A DNA stretch of 64,000 bases, taken from NCBI RefSeq assembly GCF_003369915.1, contig NC_046675.1, forward strand, positions 23,808,001-23,872,000, read 5' to 3'. Both the position numbers and the translations under genes were made by a program. Source of the DNA: Drosophila miranda (Eukaryota > Arthropoda > Insecta > Diptera > Drosophilidae). Positions 45,814 to 57,790 of the stretch are shown piece by piece (the stretch's first letter is position 1; the number at the start of each line of letters is the position of its first letter). Under the pieces are notes generated by a model. It was not told the DNA's origin and did no database searches. It saw nothing but the letters and a program-made list of their open reading frames with translations.

Positions 45814-46065
45814 CAATAAAAGCAAGAACTAAAAACTAACCAATTGTGTAGAAAATTGATGCATTAATTGGATAAAAGTATGTGGGCAGCGCTGAGGGTT
45901 ATATTTAATTAGTTATATTCCACGGAAGATAAAAAACGAGGAATATGTAAATAGAACTTGAATTCGTCAGTATATTCACGGTATATTTTAAAAATGAGGC
46001 GGTATGTTTCGGTATATTTCTGAGGGTCGGACGGTATATTTTATCTATAAATCCGCGGTCACACC
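45814..46065 (+). repeat. Promoter-associated repeat, copy E
   Basis: Full-length plus-strand copy from CAATAAAAGCAAG to GCGGTCACACC. It is inverted relative to copy D, 215 bp away, so the pair forms a divergent promoter arrangement. Confidence 0.8.
46057..46065 (+). promoter_or_regulatory. Motif 1-like promoter box at the end of copy E
   Basis: GCGGTCACACC differs from motif 1 in the last base. It is the only promoter-like signal before the possible 5' UTR exon at 46066-46482. Confidence 0.5.
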
Positions 46066-46482
46066 GACGTCTAGTTCAAATCGAGACATTGTTGTTGGTT
46101 AAATGTTAAATGCTCTGCCCCAGCAGAGTAGTAACCGAAATCCGTGGCCCCGTAAACAACACGATCAGTGTTGTCGATTTTTTTTCTGAATTCAGAAAAG
46201 TCCGCTATTATTTTTCGCTAAGCCGCGCGCGTCGCTCAAAACTGCGGACTGCGCAGCCGTCGATGCCGTTGCGTCGCGAAATGTGCAACAACAAAAATAC
46301 AAATACAAATACAAGTGCAACGAAAAAAGTGAACAAATCTGCAATTGTGGCCTTAATTTAATTAGTTTATTAGGCAAGAGAAGTGTAGTGTAGTGCAAAA
46401 AGTGCAGTTTTTACACCCGTACTTCACTGGAAAATTGGAATATACATAATAATACAATCACACGGCTAGACGCCAGAAAGAG
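46066..46482 (+). other. Possible 5' UTR exon of a gene extending to the right
   Basis: The sequence has the A/C-rich composition typical of fly 5' UTRs (many CAACAAAAATACAAATAC runs, AAAAAGTGCAG). It follows the motif 1 box and reaches a plausible donor, AAAGAG|GTATTG, at 46483. No coding exon that it could join was found before the end of the window, so the gene is unknown. Confidence 0.4.
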
Positions 46483-49400
46483 GTATTGCAATTGAGTTAA
46501 TTATGAGTTCTTGCTCTTAATTGTTTGCAAAATAAGTGCCCACCCCCACTCAACTGATTCCCCCTCGTCCACAACAAACAATTGCCATGTCCGGCTTAGC
46601 AACAAAAACAACAAAGACTGCCAGCAGCGCAACAGCAGCGACATTCCAACGGCGTCTGCAGTTCTACACACAAACACATACACATACACGCGTGCTCCAC
46701 CCGCTCTTCTTTCTTTTTTGTACTTTCCGCTTTTGAAGCTCTTTCTCCCTCCTCGTAACAAAAGCTCATTCCCTCTTCCCTTTGAATACGTAACAGGATA
46801 CGTAATTCTCTACGCTTATTCTCTCCCGCTCCAATACGTAACAGTGGCTTCTCCACGCGTGATGGGATGCGGTTTAGAGAGTAGATCTTCTTGTTAAGCC
46901 CCCGAAAAGGGTGCGACACAGCATTACTGGTCCTCCTTCTCCTCCTCTTCTTCTCCTTCTTGTTTTTCGGTTATTTTTTGTTGTGCTGCTCACCTTCATT
47001 TGTTATCAGCGTTTTACCTTTGTTTTTTGATCGTTTGTTTCGTGAAGATGTTGCTTCCATCACACGAAAAGTCTCCACTCTACTCCACACTCACTCAAGC
47101 GCGCTCTCTCCCCCTCTCACTCACTCACGCAGAAACAACAGCTATACCTGTTTTAGTGGAGGAGAACAGCTCTGCTTCATAGTGATGGTGTGTGAGAGAG
47201 AGAGAGAGGAGCAGAGCAGGGGCTCTGCTTGCGAGAGCACTGGAAACCTGTGGATAAAAAAATAACAACAACATCACTGGAGAGCAGACTGGAAGATTGG
47301 AATTTTTAGTGCTGCTTGGCTGTTGCTGTTCCTCTTTGACCAACAGGTTTTTAGTAGCAGCAGCGCAGCAGCAGAGGCGCTCTTTACATGATTATTTTTC
47401 TACTACGTTTTTGTTTTTTTTTTTGTTTGCGGGAGTTCTAGCTTTTGCCACCTCCCTCTTCTACTTCTACTTCTATTTCTCCTGCTTCTTCTTCCACTTC
47501 TTTTGCATGGCAAAAGTTTCGGTCATTGTACTGTTGTCTTGCCTACCACAAAGCAGCAGCAACAGCAACTACAATTACAAGCCTGTTTTGCGGTTCTTGC
47601 CAATTCTCGATTCTCTTTTTTTTGTAGCTCTATTTTGGCGCTCCCTTCCCGCATTCCCTCTCTCTCTCTCTCTTTTGTATGCTGCCGCTGCATGGCTATG
47701 CATTTTTCATTGCTGAACTTTGTACTTTTGTTGCATGACTCATGAGATTGTTACAGCGCCTAAGATGGCAGGGGGGGAGAGGGAGCAGAATTCTGGCCAT
47801 GAATTGGTGACGGAGGCTAATTTGATCTTCTAAAGTGCGATAGAAAAGTCTACGTACGGCACTCTTATCGTTCCCAGAAAATCAAAGAAGATTTCCCTCT
47901 TAAAAGTCCATAAATAACAACAATTACTGGCAGAGGGAGTGAGTACAATGTACATATTACCTTTTTGGCCCATTATCAATGAGCACGTTCCACATTCCGT
48001 TCTATATGCCTTATCAATGTGTGTCCCAAAAAAATAAAGGTCCCAGATAAACCAAAAACTATGACAATAAACACACAATGCAATTGCATTGACAGCCGTA
48101 GAAAGAGGAGGAGCACAGGTGATAAGAAACCGGGGGAATGGGGAAGGGAAAAACAAATATCAAAAGTTCAACAAATAAGGTGGGAAACAGAGCCAAAGAG
48201 AAGACGAGAGCAAAAGCAAGAGGCGAATGTAGGCCGAATCGGATCCGATCAGACGCCCATGTGCGGCGAGAAAGAGAGAAACTGGGACACACACTCAGCG
48301 ACAGAGAGACGGAGAGACGAGAGAGAGAGGCAGCACTTACACGTGTGTACAGGTGTGCGAGTGGGCCTGCCACACAGCCACAGCCAGACAGGTGCCCGAT
48401 AATCCAATTACGATACGATACAGCCCATACTAGATTCCATTCAAACAACGGCCCACGGCGGTCTATTTGCTCATTGATAAAAGACTTTTAAACAAATCAA
48501 GGATCCACAAAGAGGGTAAACAATAGACTGTGTCCCTGTTTCAAGGCAACTCGCCGCATTCCATCTGGTTTTCCAGGTTGTTTTGGAAACACCTTCTGGC
48601 AAACGGAATGATTGTCCACTTCATTCTCAGCAAAGTTGTTGAGCAATCGCCGGACCCAACGATAGAATTGCTGCAACATCAGACGAGTACACACACGTAT
48701 GGTGGGGTGTGGGGAATGGGGACTGGGGACTGGGGGGATCCAACTGGTTGACCAACTTATCGCCGCCTTTGCAACTTATCAGCAGTTCCGACTTTTAACT
48801 TAAGGAACTATTACGTAGAATTCGATTGCGTTTTAGTTGATTTCTTTTTGGGGTTCTCTTGGGGTAGCAGTGTAATAATTACTGATAGTATATCAGGTAT
48901 GCTCTAAATATAAAAGTGAAGACAGACGACAGTCTTTCTGTTGAAAGAAGAGGGTTTTTTGCTGGCTGGAATTTTGAAACTCTTCCGCTTCTAAAGATCT
49001 CTGCAAAAACCTTCATATTTCTAGGGATTTCTGTGGATCTCTGGAGAACCCCCGTTATATTTCTGAAGCTCTTTGGAATGTTCCTATTTTGGGATTCTTT
49101 TCCCCTAAAATCACTGCTGATCTTGCGGCACAGCTGCAACTTAACGCCACTGCAGAATGGGGCACTGGAGCCCCTTCCACTGGTCATTGCGCCTCTCTCT
49201 CTTATGGATTTTCGCCTATTTAGCAATTCCTTTTTTCCCCCCATTTTGGCGCGTAATTGGAGTTGCTCTCAGATTTTCAGATTTCACAAAGATCCAGAAT
49301 TCTCTTTCTGTTTAATTTTGTTCTTGTTGTTTTTGGTTCTGCCACTCCTCCGTCTGGCTGCTCCTGCGCCTGGCTCTGCCCCTGCACCGCCTCTTGTTTA

Positions 49401-50219
49401 CATTACTTTTGCTTTCGACCGATCCGGCAATAATCCCAATACTTATATCTGTATATCTGTGTGTGTTTCGCCTTTGGCTTTGCTCTTTCGTTGGTTTTTG
49501 TTTTGTTTTTTGCACAAATTATAGTTTATTATTCCACAGATTTTTGGTGGGAAGGAGGGGAGTGGAAATCGAAGCTTTTGTTCGTGCAGCTGTTTGTCTC
49601 CCTCTCTCTCTGTATGTCTGTCTGTCTATAAGGTGGGTGCTCTCATAAACAAAAGATCGTATGGATCCGCCGCGCGTATATCATAATTCATGAGAAATCG
49701 TAAAATCCTCTATAAAAAACCTAAAAATTAGCTTGAAACAAATAAAAAAACAAAACAGAAATGTGTAAATAGTCGCACCTGAGTTATGGATATCCGTTTT
49801 TATTGTTTTCAATTTGTTTTTAGCGTTATTTTGTGGGGGCTTTTTGCATTGAAGATAAGATAATATTTTGTAAATTATATTCTCGAATAAAATTACAAAA
49901 TTATTGAGATAATCAATAAGGAATATGAAACTCTTTCTTGGGGCGTTCTTTGGGACATTTAAATGTGTTTTATCTTAAGATTTCATCGAATATAGAATTC
50001 TCTTTGAAGTTCCCATGAGTTTTTCGCTTCGCTAATCTCCAGTTTCTTCAGGTTTTATGGTCTATATAAGGTATATAAAACCTTTTACCAAAATCCCAAA
50101 TGAAGTCTCGAAAATGTGTTGAAAATTCATTGCACATTCAGTGCCGGATCGATTGAGTGTGTGCGGTCAGTGCCACGCCCATTTGTGATGAGGGGGCAAA
50201 GGGGAGGTTGCCCCTTTAT

Positions 50220-50222
<3 letters not shown>
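46483..50222. other. Noncoding, CT/GA-rich region
   Basis: No ORF has coding character. Long TTCTTCTT/CTCTCT stretches (46920-47700), GAGA stretches (47190-47220, 48240-48340) and short degenerate repeats of ATTTCTAGGGAT type (49015-49090). Probably a first intron or intergenic sequence. Confidence 0.5.

Positions 50223-50263
<41 letters not shown>
50223..50263. repeat. GT dinucleotide microsatellite
   Basis: About 20 uninterrupted GT units, the longest simple repeat in the window. Confidence 0.95.
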
Positions 50264-50264
<1 letters not shown>

Positions 50265-53200
50265 AGGAAACCCGTTTCGCAAATCCATTCGCTTGAAGAA
50301 TTCAAACCCGTTTCCATTTCCAACCGTCTCTCCAACGAGGCCTGACTGACCGTGATTTTTGCTGTTTCTTATTGTTGTTTTTTGTTTTGTTTGTTGTTTG
50401 TTTTTTTTTTGCGAGTGAGTGAGTGAGTGAGTTATTGTCGTAAACCGATGATCAGACTTGACTGTAGAGTGGAGGATATATAGCTATACATCTCTGAGTG
50501 TGTGTCTTGCTTTTTGTTCCATTTTCCATTTTATTTGCATTTTTCAATAACTACTCCTCGTGCTCTGTGAAGTGAGTGTGTGAGAAAGTTGTAGATCCAT
50601 TGGGAGAGGCTTCCCCCCACCTATGACCAAATGCCACGCCTTGTACTCAGCCCTGGATTTCCGCACATTCCACACATTCCATTCCATTCCTTTCCACACG
50701 CCTCTCGCATTACACAAGAGAATTTAACAATCGGTTAACCGACAAAACAGACCAAGAATCAGGGGAACTCCCCTGCAAAAGACATTCTCTCGAGAGAGAG
50801 AGAGAGAGAGACGCGACGACTCCTTTTTCCATTGAAAGATGTGTTGGAATGTGACGCTAAAAAAGGGCCCTGCCCGTTGAGGAATTCCCCTGAAATTCAT
50901 TGATTGATCGATTGATTGATTGAGTAAGCGATTTGAAAGGTATTGGCCTGATAAAGAAAATTATACGCCTGAATGTCTATTGACAAAAAACGTTTTCTAA
51001 TGTGATTTTCTGTAATTCTTAATTTATTTATTTTGATTCTTTTTTTTTAAATTATTATTAACTATTACAGATAAAGATAAAGAAAATTATACGAGTGAAT
51101 GTCTCTTGACTGGAACTTTTTCTAATTTGATTTTCTGTAAATTTGGTTCAATATAGTGGGATTTTGTTCTTGAATTAATTTTGATTGAATTTATTTTTGA
51201 ATTATTTTTTTTGTATTGATTTTTGTATTTTTTTATTTATTATTTTTTTTTTATTTAATGATTTTCTTTTTATTTAATGATTTTTTATTTATTATTTTTT
51301 TTTTTATTTAATGATTTTTTATTTAGTATTTTTTTTTAAGTATTTATTATTTATTATAATTTTTTTTAATTATTTATTATTTATTTATTTTTCTTTTATT
51401 TTCTTAATTTTTTATTTATTTTCATTTTATTTTCTTATGTTTTTATTTATTTTCCTTTTATTTTTTTTTTTAAATTTATTTTCCTTTTATTTTTTTATTT
51501 GCATTTTTTATTTATTTCTATGAGTTTTCATACAAAATACAACGATTTTCTCTATAATTCCACTCTGGATATTCCATAATTTGCGATCAAAAATTGCATT
51601 CAAAGACAATCCGATGAATGAACCACTCAGTAAACCAAAGAACGAACCACTGAATGAACCCCAGAACGAACATATTAATGAGTCATAGAACAAACCATAG
51701 AACAAATGCCCTTTCCTCGTTTCAAATGGCACTACGTCAACGAGACAGATCTCTTTCTGTTCATAAAATTCTCTGTAAACGGGAGGGAAAGGAGAGGGGG
51801 TGCCCTTTTATGTACACATATGACACTTCCCTCAACCTAATCTGATGATCATGATCATCACCATCATTGAAATAGTGCCATCCTTCAGCGATGATCAATA
51901 AAATTGTGTAAAAGATTCCCCTCCCCTGCCGCCCATTGCACATCCATCGACAGTTCGATCTAATGGATATGTCTGCCACACAACATACGAAGGGGGGTGA
52001 TGGAGGGAATCTCTTCGCCTACGAGGAAGATCTTTCTCCGGCCACAGACGGGCGCTCTTGACTCGAACAAAAAGATACAACAACTTTGTTGACTTTTACA
52101 GAAAGAAGGGCCGTGGAAATAGGGATTGGGATTGGGATTTGGAGGGTTTTAGGAGGGGGGTTTTCCTCATTGACATGCAGAGTGGCGGCCTTTGATGGAC
52201 AATCGGGAGGCAGAAAAGTGCGACAGGAATAAAGGTAAAAGGTGCCACAAAAGGGAGGGAGTTGCGTCTTCAACTTGAAATGAAGAGAGAGGCAGAGGCG
52301 CAGGGGCAGGCACAGGGTCTAGGAGGATGACTGTACCTTTTTACTGAACCCCTCTCTCTCTCTCTTTCTCTCTATGGAGAGATTGTGCCCTGGAATTGTC
52401 AAATGCTGGTATCATTTATAACAGGGGGGGAAAGGGAAAACTCGTGTGCCAGTGTGCCTGTGTGTGTGTGTGTTTTTCCAACCACGTTTTGCGCCAGTGC
52501 ACACCAGTACTCTCCCTCTCCCTCTCTCGCTCTCTTTTTCGTTACGATCCTTACTCTCTTCGTATCGTATCGGATCGTGCAGCTACCTGCTTTGCCTGCT
52601 CTTGATTTTAGGTTTTATTTTTTTTCGGGCCGCCGCCGCCTGCTGTACCTGGGAACCGAACCCTCAGGATCTCTGTGGATCCGTGGCCCTAAGCCCCGGA
52701 CTTTTGCCTGTATCTTCTATGGGAATGTGTGTTCTCTTCGTGTTCTCTGTTTTTTCCACCCCTAACATAAACACTGGAATGCCAACTGAATCATAAAAGC
52801 GCGCTTGACAACAAGTTGGGATTGTCCATTGCATAGATACTTTTTTCTTTTCGTTCTAGAGGGTACTTGTTAGGGCCAAAACATGGTCTACGCATTGCAA
52901 AAATGCTTTAGGATGAGATTTTAATTGCATTTTGACACAGAATTGGAGTAAAAACTGATATTTTGGGATCTAAAATGACAGTAGAAATGGTAGAAAAAGA
53001 AGGCCTAAAGTTGGGGTAAAAAATTAAGAAAGATTACGGAGTGTTTTAATGGAATATTCAATCTAAAATATAGGCCTAAATGGAAGCTATAATAGTTAGA
53101 ATGGTTTTTTAGAGTAATTTTAGTAGAGATTGGGTTTGAAAATTAAAGAAAATTGGAGCTAATGTTTGGAAAAGCTTTACTTTTGAGTGTAGGAATGCAT

Positions 53201-55989
53201 TATGGAGTGATTTTTATGAAAATTCAAAATATTTGTGGGTAAAAACTGGCATTTTGATATCTGGAATGGGTTTTGAGTGTTATTTTGGCCAAAAAGGGAT
53301 TGCCAAAGGGTTTCTGAAACCAGGATCGCGCTGAGGGATTAATCTTTATTGTTAAGTAATATTATAATGGATAGGTAAATACCCCAATACTTATAGTAGA
53401 TAATTATTTTTACCGAACTGAACAAATGTTTCCTAGAAATAATATGCATACATGGCAAAACAACGTTTGCCGGGTCCCCTAGTATTCTATAAATATCTAG
53501 AATCTAGAACCAGTAGATATTTTTTCTTATTTTTCTTCATTTTTGACTTTTGCGGACTGTGACTCCTCTTTCAATGAGATATCCTCATTATCAATAGGTA
53601 TACCCTCGTCTAGACACTGCCAGACACCAATGCATATTTCTGGTTATTGTTCTTTTGTTTGCTGAAATTTCGTTGATGTTTTTGCCTTTTGTTTTCACGG
53701 ATTTGCTTAAGAATTCCTTCTGAGGAGACGATGACGACGACGACCCAGTGAATGGTGTCTCATTGCGGCACACAAATGAATGCATAATAGATACTTAATG
53801 TCCTCCAGAGTCTGGGTCGGAATCTGCTTGCCTGCCGCCTGAAAATTGTATCTTTTTTTTCGGTGGTTTTTCTTCAAGTGCCGCCTGCCGCCTCATTGAA
53901 ACTAATTATTATGTACATCTGAGTGTCTGTCAGTCTTCTATCTGTCTATCTGTTAGGTCTTCTATCTGTCTGCTGGATGATTACCTTTTCGGCTGTTTGT
54001 TTTGCTGTTTTTGTGTTATTTTTGCACCTAGCGCTCGGGGGCAATCTTTTGGCCTTGTCTCTGGGTCTCTGGGTCTCGTCTTGGCCCTGTTTTAACAGCT
54101 GCAAACTTAACGCTTTGCTGCGGCTCTCCGACTGCTGCTGCTCCCAAAAGTAATCTTTAGATAATTACAGAAGATGTTAGATCTTATCCCAGCAGCTGTT
54201 CAATTTATGCAGGCAGTTTCTCTCACCACAGTAGATAGATAGATACACTATCTTGTACTAGAAAATTGCATCATTATTTCGTGGATAATGTTCGAAAGTT
54301 GACATGAATTTCAATGTTTTTCGAGGGCATTCCACTGGAACATTCGGTGTGTATTTTTGTGTCTCACTAGACGATGCACTAGATTGTATCTACAAGTGTG
54401 CAAAGTGCTGTAAAGTGGCTACATTTTCATAAGATTGAAATTTCAAACCCATTTCAAAGAGTTTGGATATTTTTGTGTATCCAAAGAGTGAAAATTTTGC
54501 AATTCCTTTGAGGTAAATAATTTATAAAAATTTATTTGGGTATATTTTCTGATATTTCAAGAGAAATTATGGCAAACCATGAAGAGGCTCGAAAGTAATT
54601 TTTTTGATAATTTAATGTAAAACCATAATTCAATGAAATTTCTCCTTTAATAGGGTCCACTTTTCCCAGAAAATTAAAGATTAGAACATGCGGATTTTCC
54701 AAGTAATTCTTAAATATTTTATATTAAATTTCTTTACTTTTTGTTGTATTTTTGTAGACATTTTTAACACCTATTAGGCAGATCCTAACTTTTTTAAAGA
54801 AAGGAAAATCAATATCATGTGTACTATGTGCTGCTAAGCCACACTGTAAGAGAGAAAAAGAATTATTTATTATTTATTTTATTTATTTATTTATTATTAA
54901 ACATTGAAAATTCACCTTCATTTAGGCTCTGAATATGATCCTATTAATCGTGCCCCTTCCATAGATTCCATAGGTTTTATAGATCTGATATTTTCTATTG
55001 ATTTGATTAAATATTCATCAAATCCATTCGAAAACAAACATTTCTCTAATTTTTAAAGCTTCAGTTCATGTTCGGTTTTTTGATGGAGACCCCTTAACCA
55101 TTGCCACATAGCGAAAGTATCTACGAGTTTTGTGGCAAGAGAAGGTCAGTGAGAGGTCTATCAAAATTGAATTAAAATTGAGGGAAGCCTTGAACCAGTG
55201 GCAGTTCCAGAGACAGAGACAGAGTCATGGGCAGGCATTAAATCAAATTGAAATATTAATTGCTGTGCAACATTTTGGGGAAATCCAAAGAAATCATGCC
55301 ACAAATCGAGTATCAAAGGTCGAAGAAACTTTCGTTAATTGCCAGAAACTCCCGACCAATTAAGCACTGAGGGGGGAAGGGGGATTGATTGGGTCATTCG
55401 GAGACACACAGATAGGGGGAGGTACTTGCAACATTCCTCGAGACACACGTAGCAATGTCCAACCGGTTCCGTTTTGGAATCCAATCTTCAATCTTGCATC
55501 TGGCATCTTCCGCCTTATGATGCCAGTGCCATGACGTTTCTTTTTTTTTTTTGCATGTGGCATGCGGCATTTCATTAACTCCAGACTGTTGGCAAATTTC
55601 AATATTTCATTGCACCGAGTATTCATAATTGCAACTACAACCTGCCACTGCCACAAGCCGTGTGTGTGTGTGTGGTGGAGGCATGAAATATTTGCAATTT
55701 CCCATTAAATTTGAAAAGTATTTGATGTGGCTTTTGATATGTGATTGGAGTCCATAATCTATACAAGAAGTATCTAAAAAATTAAAGACTTTTTAGGAAT
55801 AAAAGATCCTAGAGAGACCACTATAAGGCAGGCCTATCTTGCTTGTAGGATATGTCCTCTAACAGAACTCCCTTTATGACACCTCTTCCTCAGTAATTTG
55901 ATAGGTTTTTGATTGAATGGAACACCATATATCCCATAAGAGGACTAATGAAGCTTCTTGTATCGAAAACTATTCACAAATCAATCTTT
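50264..55989. other. Noncoding AT-rich region
   Basis: Includes GAGT repeats (50413-50432), a GA run (50789-50808), the T-rich block at 51170-51530, CT runs (52350-52375) and weak direct repeats at 52930-53280. No gene, RNA or transposon was recognised. Confidence 0.5.
51170..51530. repeat. T-rich (TTTATT) low-complexity block
   Basis: About 360 bp of almost only T with scattered A on the plus strand, built from TTTATTTATTTTT variants. It is roughly complementary to the A-rich block 6 kb to the right. Confidence 0.85.
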
Positions 55990-56100
55990 TTTCCATCCCA
56001 ACTCAAGAAACTTCATCAATGAACCATTTATTGGATCCTAACTCAAGAAACTCTTCAGAAATCAATAATTTATTAGATCCTATTTCAAGGAACATCCCCT
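55990..56100 (+). repeat. Three degenerate direct repeats of about 42 bp
   Basis: CTCAAGAAACTTCATCAATG, CTCAAGAAACTCTTCAGAAA and TTCAAGGAACATCC begin three successive units. The first two continue with similar TTTATT(A/G)GATCCTA sequence. Confidence 0.65.
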
Positions 56101-56995
56101 AATTCTATACAAATGCTATAAAATTTGGTATTTACAGCGGAATGCTAAGAAATTGGAGTCGGAATCTACAAATATACGAAAGAAGAAAAGGCTCATATGT
56201 AGATCGGCAATCAAGTAATTTGAGATGGGATTTTTATTTAGATTATAAGCAAAAATTCGACCAAGGAACGAATTTGCATTAAAAACAATGCTCTGTCTTA
56301 TCATGAGACGAGCACAACTCAAGTAACTTGACTTCCAACGATCTAATGGCAATGAAATTCGAAATCCAAACATTTCAGATGCAAATCTAACGAAATTGGA
56401 GTCATTGCAGATAGAAATGGAATGTACTCTTCCATAAGATCTAGATTTTCGTATCATTTTATAAGGATTTCACATTTTGTCATCTAAACTGAGACCCCAA
56501 TGTGGGCTATGGAACTCTGTTAGGGGGAAACCTCAAGTAACTTGACTTCTAGCCGCCCGATGGTCATGAAAATGGAAAACTATTCAGATCTAAAACCCCA
56601 AGATGGAAATCCAACGAAATTGGAGTTATTAAAGAATTTCAAGCCTTTTAAAGGAATCTTTCATAGAGTTTATGGCACAGGCGGAGTTTCACTTGGCTTT
56701 CCATTTCCACATCCACTTTTATGATTTCGATTCGGTTTTTTTCTTTCACGTTAATTGAAACTTTATTGGCAATTGTCAATTGTGGCGCTGCTGGTGTGTC
56801 GTGTGTCTGTCGCTTTATCGTTTTGTACTCTTTTAATGTCTATCTGTCTCCCCTCTACCTCTCCCCATATGCATCTCTCTTTCTCCTTCTCGTTGGCTCT
56901 CTCTCTCTCTCTGTTTGTGTCTTTTATGGGCGTTGTTTTCGGGGCGCGAGTGAAAGTTTTTCGCATTTTAAAGAAGCACGCCCTGAGATCTGTCC

Positions 56996-57027
<32 letters not shown>

Positions 57028-57329
57028 GTTGTCGTATCTGTCAGATACATTAGAAGTAAGTACATGGCCATTTAGCAACTGCTGATGGCACTGCCACTGC
57101 CACAGCCGCACTGCCTGCCTCTTCTGGTGGCAACATCAAAAGCCACCAACAAGTTCCGCCCTGGCCATAATTTTTCCCACATTAAATATGCACCCAATGC
57201 GGGAATTCTTTTCCCGAGAAGGGGTTCGGGTTGCGGTTGGTTTTGTCTGTACAAATACAGTCCGTTTCGCTATGCTATGGAATGTGAAAAACACAGAAGA
57301 AGTCTCGGGATTCAAAGGGCAAAAAGAGA
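56101..57329. other. Noncoding region with duplicated segment
   Basis: Holds the direct repeat pair of 56319-56630 and CT-rich stretches (56860-57030, with a TC run at 57001-57027). No gene was identified. Confidence 0.5.
56319..56630 (+). repeat. Diverged direct repeat of about 90 bp
   Basis: CTCAAGTAACTTGACTTC occurs at about 56319 and about 56532. After each copy come (T/C)GATG(G)CAATGAAA-like sequence, then CAGAT, then AACGAAATTGGAGT. The offset is about 213 bp. A shorter GAAATTGGAGTCGGAATC match lies near 56149. Confidence 0.65.
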
Positions 57330-57790
57330 ATAGAAAGAGTATTTTTTTTATTAAAAGGAGTATTATCAGAAAAAGGAGTATTTTTAAGAAAAAGAAGTAG
57401 TTTATAGAAAAAGTAGTAGTATTAGAAATTTCACCGTTTTTTTTAGAAAAGGAGTATTTAAAAAAAGAAACATTTAAAAAAATATTCAAATTTAATATTT
57501 AAAAATAAAATAAATAAAGAATAAATAAATAAATAATAAATAAATAAATAAGAACTAATAAAAAAATAAGAACTAATAAAAAAATAAAAAAATAAAAATA
57601 AAAAAAATAATAAAAAAATAAAAATAAAAAAAATAATAAAAAAATAATAAAAAAATAAACAAAAATAAACAAAAATAATAATAAAATAAAAAAAATAATA
57701 AAAAAATAAAAAATAATAAAAAAATAAAAAAATAATAAAAAAATAAAAAAAATAATAAAAAAATAAATAAAAATATTCAAAATATTTCAA
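57330..57790. repeat. A-rich (AAATAA) low-complexity block
   Basis: About 450 bp of A with interspersed T, made of AATAAAAAAATAA variants. Six-frame translations here are only Phe/Tyr/Leu runs and are not genes. Confidence 0.85.

Noticed and set aside
51311..51523. Plus-strand ORF of Phe/Leu/Ile
   Set aside because: Translation of the T-rich block.
57458..57790. Minus-strand ORFs of Phe/Tyr/Leu
   Set aside because: Translations of the A-rich block; low-complexity artefact that mimics a membrane protein.
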